Origin: Lepisosteus oculatus
Taxonomy: Eukaryota > Chordata > Actinopteri > Semionotiformes > Lepisosteidae
DNA: 64,000 bases
Assembly: GCF_040954835.1 (NCBI RefSeq)
Contig: NC_090704.1
Coordinates: 35,840,979-35,904,978, forward strand
Direction: 5' to 3'
Under the pieces are notes generated by a model. That model made no database searches, was not told the DNA's origin, and saw only the letters and a list, made by a program, of their open reading frames with translations. The translations under genes and the position numbers were made by a program. Shown here piece after piece: positions 31,201-38,300 of this stretch (positions within the stretch are counted from its first letter, which is position 1; every line of letters starts with the position of its first letter).

Positions 31201-33870
31201 TACAGACGGTGAGGAAGGTGATTTTGACATTTCAGGAGATGTCAAGAGAGATATACCTGTAGCAGCTGAAGATATCAACAGGGACATTGAAGAGGAAGAT
31301 CTCAGGAGTACAGGAGGAGGTGATTTTGAGGAGGCAGTGGAGTTTAGATCAAGCTTTCCTGATTTAAGGGCAGGTTGTGAAGAACTTGCGCTTGACAATC
31401 CTGAAGCTGCTGGTGAATTTGGTGAAGGTTTGGATTGTGGACCAGTTGAGCTTCCTTTTGAGATTAAAGCCCAGCCTTCTGAGGTCCTCCTCCAGGAGAT
31501 GGAGGCCCAGATTGCCCTTGATGTAACACTTTCATTCCATGGAGTCAATGTGGGTGCCTCAGGTAAACACTGGGTCCTAGTGTAAGTCACGTGTGAGCAC
31601 ATATTGGGTGTTACACAGAGGACTGGTAGCCTGACTCTCTTCATTATCCAGATACCCTTTTTGCCACCTTCACCTTTGATTCAGAATCATCAGTTGTCTA
31701 GAGCAAATATTTGTACCTCTAATCACCAATTGTTTAATAAGTGTGCAAACGTCTATGTGCTGAAGAACTGCAATGAGAATCATTGTTATGGAAGGATTTA
31801 ATGTATTTGCATTTGATAGACTTTTCTGTTTTAAAACTCTTTTACTGTTCTGTACTTTGTCTAGCAGGTTACTACTGTACAGTATGCTATTCTCTACTTC
31901 ATTAACATGAAAATTTAGTAATGAATGCACTGTAATTTGCCATAAATCAAGATCATGGATTACTCATGGTGTCATAGTGGTTGACATTGCTGCCTGGCAG
32001 TGCTGAAATCCTGAATTCAATTCCCCGGCTGCTATCTGCATAGAGTTTGTGATTCTCCCCAAGTTTGTGTGCAGATCCTCTAGGCGCTCAGATTTCCTCC
32101 GAGTCTACAGACCTACAGATAGGTTCATTAGCTTCTGTGAAAATTGGCCCTGGTGTGAGGGTGTGCATGTCTGTGTGTGTGCCCTCTGAACCGGTGTCCT
32201 GTCCATGCGCCCGTTGCTTGAGGGGATAGGCTCTGGTTCCCCCACTAACAAAATGGGTGGATGAATTAAATAGTGGAAGTTAAGGGAAGTGCTGTACAGC
32301 TTTGAGCATTTGTACAACATCTGTAATGCATCTGTAAGCATTATTTCTCATTTTTTAATATACAGTGTTTTACATAGTTAAACTTGTGTACACAATCAGG
32401 GGAGTACAAGTGAAGTTTATAAGGCTGTATGAAGTATGGTAGCCTTTTAATGCCATAGTAGCCTTAGTGCTCATTAATTATTTTTTTTCACAACCCTGGG
32501 CACTCTCGACTAGATGAAAGTTGCTACTCTGCCTAATTATTCCTAGCTATCTATACCAGTAATCGCTCATACTAATTCATGTGGGGAGAGCTTGGTTAAG
32601 TATCCGTAATACTTGGTAATTAGGAGGCTTCTCTGTGGCTCAATGAACAAAGTTGTGCAATCCAGATGTGATGAGTTACTGTGCTCTCCCAAGTGTCCCA
32701 ATTGGCTGAGCTCTGCCAGGGATAGGGTTGGAGTTGGCCAGGGTGCTCATTGTTGAAGACAGCCACCATTTCCTGGATACCTGGAGGCTTGGAGTGATGT
32801 CAGTGGCTGTGTGCTGCTCCTTTAATTGTTGCTAAATCTCCTGTGAGGTACTGTGGAGATCTTAGTGTATCAGATAATGACTAGCTTGAATGATTGGGTG
32901 ACAGGAAGGAGGAGCACGTCTGCCTTACTCTGTTCTTGGTGCCAGAGCAAGTATTTTCCATCAGTTTGATATTCTTGACTATCAGTGTTGACCAAACTGG
33001 TTTCTACTCATCATCATATAGCCTGTTCTGTGAAATATGCTTTATCTCATAGGATGCGATATGTTTACCTGCAGAAATGTATACTGTTGAAGTGTTCCCA
33101 TTTCTAGCACAGCTGAACTGTGCTTCAGTTAACGTGACAAGTTCCTTAAACTAATCCTGAATCTGTTTAAATAGTTGTTGACAATCTGTCTACAAATGTT
33201 TTATAGTTTTTCTTTTATATACAGTAGCCTTTACTAATAAATCAAATTGCAATTCAGAGGATCATCAGGTCAAGAGGACTTACAGGAAAGTGCAGTTAGA
33301 ACTGAAACAGGAAGGTTCTTTTTTCCAGTTAGATGGTCTGGAAGTTTGTTTAAAATTTGTATGAGAAATATTGATTCTGAGAGTTCGGTCAGTCCCAGAT
33401 TGGTAATAAAAGTACAGTGGGTGCCATGTTGCTAGCCATGCTACCAAATAGAACCTACTTTTTCTGTAGTGCCTGGAGCTAGCCTGTGTGGAGGTTTGGA
33501 TTCAGTATTAAGATAAGTTTTATTATAGACAGGGTGCATGTAAGAGACACTGGTAAAAGGTGCACTGGGGTTGGGCTGTGTAGAATACCTGGGGTGCTCC
33601 TTCTCATTGTGTCGTGTGATTTCCCTTTAGGGTCCCCTGCACACCTGAGCACAGATTCTTGTTCCTCTGAATTCCATTAGGAAAGCAGCACACTGGAGCA
33701 ACCATGATTATTTTCTGAAGATGTTCTCCAGTCCCCCCCATGCCTAGTGTGTGGGGCCCTTTCACAGGCCAGGTGAAGGAAGAGATTGGTCTTACCGAGT
33801 CTTGTGTCTTTCAGAAATCGCCTCCATTTCCGGGAGTGGGGATGATATCATTGAAGATGAATCAATCTGA
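19164..33870 (+). CDS. TDRKH: TDRKH (Tudor and KH domain protein), complete coding region, 13 exons
   Basis: TDRKH (PAPI in insects) is anchored in the mitochondrial outer membrane, binds PIWI proteins through methylarginine and supports 3' trimming of piRNAs in the germline. The predicted protein has a membrane segment at residues 18-35 (LTLALGLPVGAAIGYLLY) followed by RRYR, KH1 (~52-110), KH2 (~125-185, with IIGRGG at 139-144), a linker, an extended Tudor domain (~290-515, core GDIVAAPYRQHGTWHRARV and VYYVDYGDNG) and an acidic tail ISGSGDDIIEDESI. All 12 junctions join in frame. Without exon 29715-31562 the product is 552 residues, near the ~560 of human TDRKH; with it, 1168. The start ATG at 19164 fits the mammalian N-terminus. 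KH1 lacks both glycines of GxxG, and one intron is GC-AG. AKAP1 was considered, but it has one KH domain. Confidence 0.94.
20072..20172 (+). CDS. TDRKH: TDRKH exon: first half of KH1
   Basis: Encodes GMKCSGEGSTRATVTIPVEA then YKAIASRKSCFLNL. It aligns without gaps to the mammalian KH1 start, but the GxxG loop position reads SRKS (residues 68-71). Acceptor CTCCAG, donor GTACAG, ends in phase 0. Confidence 0.88.
20173..21412. other. TDRKH intron
   Basis: 1.2 kb with a short dispersed-repeat fragment at about 20515-20575 (GGGCCCATCCAACCTGTTTG GTAGTTAGTA). No exon recognised. Confidence 0.45.
20515..20575 (-). repeat. Fragment of the dispersed LINE-related repeat
   Basis: Carries GGCCCATCCAACCTGTTTGG followed by TAGTTAGTA, as in the copies at 10325 and (in the longer form) 59545. 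Very short. Confidence 0.4.
21413..21605 (+). CDS. TDRKH: TDRKH exon: end of KH1, start of KH2
   Basis: Encodes LCQESGAQVEVDTEMAGNAE, RTFLISGSAEQVCRARVAIA and the KH2 start IIEVPQTAFGRII. Acceptor GTCCAG, donor ATAG|GTAAAA. One leftover base completes the first glycine of KH2 GRGG. Confidence 0.95.
21890..21985 (+). repeat. tRNA-like SINE head or short SINE
   Basis: A-box-like TAGCTCAATGGG and B-box GGTTCAAATCC are spaced as in a tRNA-derived promoter. It is too degraded to be a functional tRNA gene. It directly precedes another SINE. Confidence 0.5.
21990..22270 (+). repeat. tRNA-derived SINE
   Basis: Starts AGTGGTGCATTGGTTATCAT TGCTGTCTC, has the CTGGAATCCCATCCAGG body and ends at GGGTGGATAAG. 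Same family as the copy at 31965. Confidence 0.7.
23161..23303 (+). CDS. TDRKH: TDRKH exon: KH2
   Basis: Encodes GRGGESIKALCRNSGARINC then PKEKGGRRLGEKGSIIITGT and RKEVEMAK. The GRGG loop is intact, unlike that of KH1. Acceptor TTTCGCAG, donor GTCAGA, phase 0 at the end. Confidence 0.95.
23361..23820 (+). mobile_element. hAT-type DNA transposon remnant with BED-finger trace
   Basis: Terminal inverted repeats: left CAGGGTTCCCAC at 23368-23379, right GTGGGAACCCTT at 23802-23813. The flanks CCTAGAG and CTCTAGG extend the symmetry and fit the TCTAGA-like target of hAT elements. Inside, near 23725, one frame reads EDPEPARCKLCRKIS then a stop, which resembles the CxxC part of a BED zinc finger in hAT transposases. 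Too short to be autonomous. It lies in a TDRKH intron. Confidence 0.65.
23821..24980. other. TDRKH intron, remainder
   Basis: 1.1 kb after the hAT remnant. No exon or clear repeat recognised; short frames at 24536-24805 have no known content. Confidence 0.35.
24981..25284 (+). CDS. TDRKH: TDRKH exon: end of KH2 and linker, GC donor
   Basis: Encodes ELIMEKVLENEVIRKRIASA, HRKQP and a variable linker ending PPQQISKFE. The frame carries on to a stop at 25290-25292, so splicing is required. The best donor is the GC site GAAA|GCAAGT at 25285: it gives FE-I-PSPDLSF, matching mammalian FEIPSPDFSF. A GT site at GCAG|GTCTCG is also in frame but weak and loses KFE. Confidence 0.85.
25721..25887 (+). 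CDS. TDRKH: TDRKH exon: extended Tudor, N-terminal part
   Basis: Encodes PSPDLSFQPDEHLEVYVSAN, ENPQHFWIQILGVRSLHLDQ and LTSEMSHYYNNGTQD. This is the SN-like half preceding the Tudor core. Acceptor CTGGCAG, donor GTAAGT. Confidence 0.95.
25888..26608. other. TDRKH intron
   Basis: No exon recognised. A 74-codon plus-strand frame at 26413-26637 crosses the next acceptor in the wrong frame. Confidence 0.4.
26609..26781 (+). CDS. TDRKH: TDRKH exon: Tudor core
   Basis: Encodes EKIRSVVVGDIVAAPYRQHG, TWHRARVLGFLGNGLVDVYY and VDYGDNGEISPDWLRNL. The aromatic positions of a methylarginine-binding cage (W, Y, Y, Y) are present. Acceptor CTTAG, donor GTGAGG; leaves two bases. Confidence 0.96.
26782..27760. 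other. TDRKH intron
   Basis: 0.98 kb, nothing recognisable besides intronic sequence. Confidence 0.4.
27761..27825 (+). CDS. TDRKH: TDRKH small exon in Tudor region
   Basis: Encodes RSDFLSLPFQAIECSLAGVC PA, almost identical to the mammalian SDFLSLPFQAIECSLA. Acceptor TTTTTCAG, donor GTAAGC, one base left over. Confidence 0.95.
27933..28084 (+). CDS. TDRKH: TDRKH exon: extended Tudor, C-terminal part
   Basis: Encodes GETWTEEALEEFDRLTYCAQ, WKPLLAKLCSYSMTGTSTWP and KVQLYDYSNGK. Acceptor TTTCAG, donor GTCAGG, ends in phase 0. Confidence 0.95.
28462..28584 (+). CDS. TDRKH: TDRKH exon after Tudor
   Basis: Encodes ALDLGEELIRLGHAMRCRDT and a Gly/Glu-rich end to NMSLQKVL. Directly follows SNGK, as in mammals (KLDIGLELV). 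Acceptor CTTCACAG, donor GTGAGT, phase 0. Confidence 0.93.
28585..29151. other. TDRKH intron
   Basis: 0.57 kb, no exon recognised. Confidence 0.4.
29152..29206 (+). CDS. TDRKH: TDRKH exon: LSCLSLS segment
   Basis: Encodes DDVTGAASELSLSCLSLS plus one base. SCLSLS is conserved just before the mammalian tail. The leftover G joins in frame either to the giant exon (GGT, Gly) or directly to the last exon (GAA, Glu). Acceptor CTGTAG, donor GTACAG. Confidence 0.92.
29207..29714. other. TDRKH intron before the giant exon
   Basis: 0.5 kb of AT-rich sequence; no exon recognised. Confidence 0.4.
29715..31562 (+). CDS. TDRKH: TDRKH giant cassette-like exon, 616 codons, disordered
   Basis: The exon is open for all 1848 bases. 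It has an acceptor GCTCCAG and a donor CTCAG|GTAAAC and is phase 1 on both sides, so it can be included or skipped without shifting the frame. It adds residues 535-1150. The first ~120 residues are rich in SP/TP (SPSPVHPGTSPG, ATPQSPALL), the next ~80 are serine-rich (SEDSSLSSSETSASLGDSEQ) and the end is acidic (PTDGEEGDFDISGD, INRDIEEEDL) before a short helix-like LLQEMEAQIALDVTLSF. No domain was recognised. I know of no counterpart in mammalian TDRKH. It could in principle be a one-exon gene starting at the ATG at 29744, but the matching splice phases favour an exon. Confidence 0.85.
31563..33814. other. TDRKH last intron
   Basis: 2.25 kb with a tRNA-derived SINE at 31965-32265 and a possible second SINE-like stretch near 32625-32900 (TCTCTGTGGCTCAATGAAC). 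No coding exon recognised. Confidence 0.45.
31965..32265 (+). repeat. tRNA-derived SINE
   Basis: Head GGTGTCATAGTGGTTGACAT TGCTGCC, B-box-like ATTCAATTCCCC, body with TGTGAAAATTGGCCCTGGTG and end AATGGGTGGATGAA. Same family as the copy at 21990. Confidence 0.75.
33815..33870 (+). CDS. TDRKH: TDRKH last coding exon: acidic tail
   Basis: Encodes EIASISGSGDDIIEDESI and a TGA at 33868-33870. It matches the mammalian end (ASMSGDDNLEDDYLL) in length and acidity. Acceptor TCTTTCAG. The first codon is split with the preceding exon and is Glu whichever exon precedes it, because both leave a G. Confidence 0.92.
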
Positions 33871-33979
33871 AACCAAAGACCAAAGGTATTTGTTCTGGTT
33901 ATTTTTTTTCCCAGGGAAAAATTGTGCTCTGCACGTATCCATGCCGCTGTAATTCTTGTACACAAAGACTTACTCCTGT

Positions 33980-33985
33980 AATAAA
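33980..33985 (+). promoter_or_regulatory. Candidate TDRKH poly(A) signal
   Basis: AATAAA 110 bases after the TDRKH stop would give a short 3' UTR. An alternative is splicing from CAAAG|GTATTT at 33885 to a 3' UTR exon near 36101 (acceptor TCTCTCCAG). Confidence 0.45.
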
Positions 33986-34289
33986 TGCAAAGGGTGCTCC
34001 CACAAAGTATTAGTTGGTGGGGGGGGTGCACACTTATGCAACCAGGGTGTTGTAGGTTTTTTAATTTCAATTATTTTTCCTGATTATCTACTTTTTTTCT
34101 CTTGAATTTTGTTGGTTGCAAGGTCACATTAAAGATGGAAAAATGTCTGACATGATTTATTTTTATATCTGGCTTTACATCACAAAAACCTGCAATTTCA
34201 ATAAGGGTGTGTGGACTTTGTATATCAACTGTGCCATATTTGTTCAAGTTCGTCATTATACTCATATACAGGTATATGGTATAACGAAA

Positions 34290-35240
34290 TGCTATTTAAT
34301 TAGCTCTCGGACATAAGTAGTACAAGAAAAAAAAACAACAATACAATTGTATAACAAAGAAAGACAGAGACAACAGACGATGTGCAAGAAACAACAACAG
34401 ACGCTACAAAACAGCAAAAAGGTAACAGGTTATGTGCAAAAACATGCATCAACAGAATGAAATAAAGGGATAGAAATGATGGGGAGTGAGCTTTTGACAT
34501 GTATGGTAGAGGTAGATTTTCAATGTGTGTTTGGGTTTTTGGTAAGAAAGAAAGAAGGCACTGTGAGGTTCAGATCATAGGTGAGAGGTGAGAGTGAGAG
34601 AGGCTGGGATTTAATAGTTTGATAGTATGGGGGTAAAAACTGAGTCTGGTAGTCTGGGCCCGAATGCTCCGGTACCGTTTTCCTGATGGTAGCAGATCAT
34701 AAAGTCTGTAGCTGGGGTGTGTGGGGTCCTTGATGATGCTTAGAGCTTTCCTCAAGCACCGTCTGTCATAAATGTCCTGTATAGATGGGAGGGCAACCCC
34801 AGTGATGGACTGGGCAGTTTTCACCCCCTGCTGTAGGACTTTGCAGTCAGCAGCACTGCAGTTGCCATACCACACTGTGATGCAGCCTGTCAGTGTGCTT
34901 TCTGTACCGCATCTGTTCAAGTTAGTGAGGATCTAGGGACATATCTTAGCCTTCTTCAACCGTCTTAGGAAGTACAGGCGCTGCTGCGCTTTCTTGATCA
35001 GACAGGTGGCGTTGAGAGATCATGTGAGGTCCTCGGTGATATGGACGCCAAGGAATTTAAAGTTACTGACCCTTTCCACTTCAGTCCCATTGATGTGGAT
35101 AGGGGCATGTCCAGTTTGCAGTTTCCTGAAATCAACGATCAGCTCTTTGGTTTTGCTGAAGTTGAAGGTGAGGTTGTTGTCATTGTAAGGAGATTGACCT
35201 CCTCCCTGTAGGCCCTCTCATCATTGTCTGTGATCAGACC
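34290..35240 (-). mobile_element. 5'-truncated L2-like LINE remnant
   Basis: The minus strand encodes the C-terminal part of a LINE ORF2 broken by stops. Recognisable pieces are NFSKTKELIVDFRK, SNFKFLGVHITEDLT, LIKKAQQRLYFLRRLKKAK, GCITVWYGNCSAADCKVLQ and ALSIIKDPTHPSYRLYDLLP SGKRYRSIR. These are typical of the L2 group common in fish. At least two in-frame stops break the frame, so the element is dead. The AT-rich remainder down to about 34290 is its 3' UTR. Confidence 0.8.
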
Positions 35241-38200
35241 TACACTGTGCGTAATGCTGGAATACAGTTAAGTGTTAAATCTGTGTAACATATAGTGTGT
35301 TACTAGATAGCTAAGGCTAACTAAAAAAACATTAAAAAATTAAAAATGGAGATAAGTGGTATTTGTGGACTTTTAGTCCACACAAGGCTAAAACATATAA
35401 TAATTTCAGACATTATTTTTCATTCAGCACTCATTTATTTTACTCATGAATTGTACATGTACATCCATCTGTATGTATTTATCAAATAATTGCTAGTTGC
35501 CAGATAGATTTTTTTCATTGAAACACCATAAAATCAGTTCAGTATTATTTATATAGCTACTGGATTGAACATTAATCACTATTAGTATGAAGACGTAACA
35601 AGCCAACACATGGGAATTATACTGAGTTTTTTTCTAAATTAAAATTACTACAAATGGAGCCCCAGAGCTCCATGGACTCCTGTGAGTCCCCATTAATAAC
35701 TGAGCTCCATTATTATTTCTTATTGTACTTCATGAGTTGTTTTGCACTCTGTCTAGCCACTCTGTTATAGCCAGAGTTATAACTCCACCATAAATTTTAT
35801 AACTCTGTTATAGCCAGAGTTAGATAATATTTTATAACATTGATAGTTTCTTGTTTATATGTGTAATTTAACATTCAGAAGCAGTTGAAGTATATTTGTG
35901 CTGGATCTTTCAGTGGTGTGATTTTATAGCTGAACAACTGCATTCATGATGAGCAGGATTTTCCTTGTCCTTGCCTCTGTCAAATTATATTTTGGGGCAA
36001 ATTATATAAAATATATTTTTTTACTTTGTGCCTCTTTTACACCCATCACATCCAGGCAGCAGACAGTTTACCTTCAAAACACTTCTCTTCCTCTCTCCAG
36101 TGTGTCGGGGATTCACACGGCACCCCCTGCTGACAACAAATGAAGTTTTGCAGTCTGACTGAACCTTGACCCCAGCGTGCTTGTGCCACAGCCATGGCAG
36201 AAGAGCAGAACCAAGTGCACCTGAGGCTCGGTGCTCTCCGTCTTTTTCTTTTTGGACTTTCAGACAATCGTGAGAAGTGTTCCCTCGTTTGCCTGTGGAA
36301 CCTCCTGTGTCGGCCCCCTGTCCTTCAGCTCTGGAGCTGTGTAAGGCCAGTCCCTGGGGCTACAGTGCAAGGTTTCAATACTGCCATCCCTCACTGTGAA
36401 TCAGGAACCTCTTGAGAGACAGTCACAGGCAAAGAGTGTGTTCGTTTTGTTTACTGTGCACAATGGGAAGGGTGTGCCTCTGTGTGTGCTTTACTCTAAA
36501 GACACATGGAAGTCGTAATGGAGCGACTCCACTTTTCTTCATTTCAGAACAGATTGTTACAGTATTCCATCCTGTTGTATTGGTCTTCACTGTGTGAAAA
36601 ATATGAGCTGCTGTACATGCAAGTCTTTAGTTTTATGGTTCTAATTATCCCAGTGCTGTGTTTTTGGCGGTGGGGATTTTTTTGATGCGTTTTGTTTCTC
36701 TCATTTTGGAATGTTTGAATATATACGTACTGTAGGCAGACTTGCTGCCTCATCCGTCTGTTTCCAAGATTGGCGTTCCAGGGCTCAGCTCTGGGTACCT
36801 CTGTCTCTTCTGGTACACACTCCATTCTTGTTTCCTTAGAGACCCTTGCGGTTGTTTTGTTGCAGTGATATTAGTAACACATGAATATTTGAGAATTGCA
36901 GGAAAGGTCTCGCTAAGGAAAAATGCACCACTGTGTACATGAGTCGCAGTGTTTATGGTTTGAATTATCTGTGTGCTGGTTTGGCACTGGAGATGTTTTT
37001 TTTTTCTTGTTCTTTTCCTCTTGTTTGAAATGTTTAAATATAATTATATACAGTACATTGTGTGAGAAAGTAATTGGGATTTTCTTACATGTTTGCTCCA
37101 TGTTTTTATTTATGTTGCTCAGAAAATACCATAGAAAACACTTATTTTTGGGAAACTTAATTTATAATTGTTACCATGTGAATAGTCTGTTACATCTAAA
37201 TCTATTATACCTCTGTTAATTAATTCTTGGGGTTTGGATTTATTATAAAATGTGTCTCAAATCCTCATGTTGGGAGGGATGCATCTCTTGAATTGTCTGA
37301 AAAATTGATGATAATTTAATGCTTAATGCAACAGTTGTTGTAAATGGTGAACATATTTTAAACTGCTAGGTACAAGCATATTTGGCAGAACTTAACATTA
37401 AAATGGAGAACTTTGTTTTAGAGTATAAGGAGGGTGTTTATGATGGTGAACAGCAAAACATTTTGAAATGATGCTCATCTAGTGATGACCTATGAAAAAG
37501 GTCAATTTTGATGAAGGCAAATGCCGAAAGGATTTTTTAACTAAGAATTTTGATTTTAGGGGAAAGTGGGCTTGATTTGTGGGGACAAGGGTGGCTAGTT
37601 ACAGTACAAGTTTTTTTTTTGAAAATCAAATGTTCATGTCTTCTGCTGTGAGAAGTTCTTCAATGAGGTTAATGGTAAGGTTGTAGAAGGTTTAAGGTTA
37701 TTTGCACACCTTGTGATGAGGCAAACAAAAGATTGTAGTGTTTTATTCAAAGCAAATTTGGTTTATCTCGCTTGGCTGAGGGCCATCCTCCTGGCTAGAA
37801 GAGGAGGGGGCTTGGACCATGCTGAGAGAGGACCAAGGGGTCACATGTACAGCTGGAGATGGGATAGAGGAGGGATGCAAAAGATAAATGGCAGGAAGAG
37901 AAGGTGATTATGTAGTATCTATCAACTTTTTATGTGCAGAAATCACTATCATCTCTCCAGAACCTTTGTTTCTAACTCCATTGAAATGTGTTAAGCGAGT
38001 GAATAGCTTGTGAGTGAGGCATTTTCCCCATCTGACCATCATGGCTCATTTGTGAAGAGATTCCCTTGCTGAGCTATCTTGGTGAACCTACAGGAATAGA
38101 TGCAGATACTGTATCTCCAAACATGCTAGAGTACATTGCTTCTCCAGATTGCTTTTTCTAGTTGTAGTTAAAGAGGGGCTTCTTAAAATTTAGTGTTGGG

Positions 38201-38300
38201 TGTATGAGAAAATGTATTCTTGGTTGGCAACAGAACCAGAAAGATACTGTAGGTACAGGGGTGTTACCTAACTCCTGATGAGGAACAGCCAAGAGAGATA
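35241..38300. other. Intergenic DNA between TDRKH and TMEM94 3' ends
   Basis: AT-rich, no coding exon recognised. Around 36101 there is an acceptor-like TCTCTCCAG followed by ~500 bases of less AT-rich, apparently unique sequence, possibly a TDRKH 3' UTR exon. A frame starting at the ATG at 36194 has no recognisable content. Confidence 0.35.

Noticed and set aside
19164..33870. Gene as AKAP1 rather than TDRKH
   Set aside because: AKAP1 has one KH domain and its long disordered part precedes it. Two KH domains, the FEIPSPD linker and the acidic tail identify TDRKH.
36194..36415. 73-codon frame starting MAEEQNQVHLRLG
   Set aside because: No family recognised, and it could lie in UTR sequence; not enough to call a gene.
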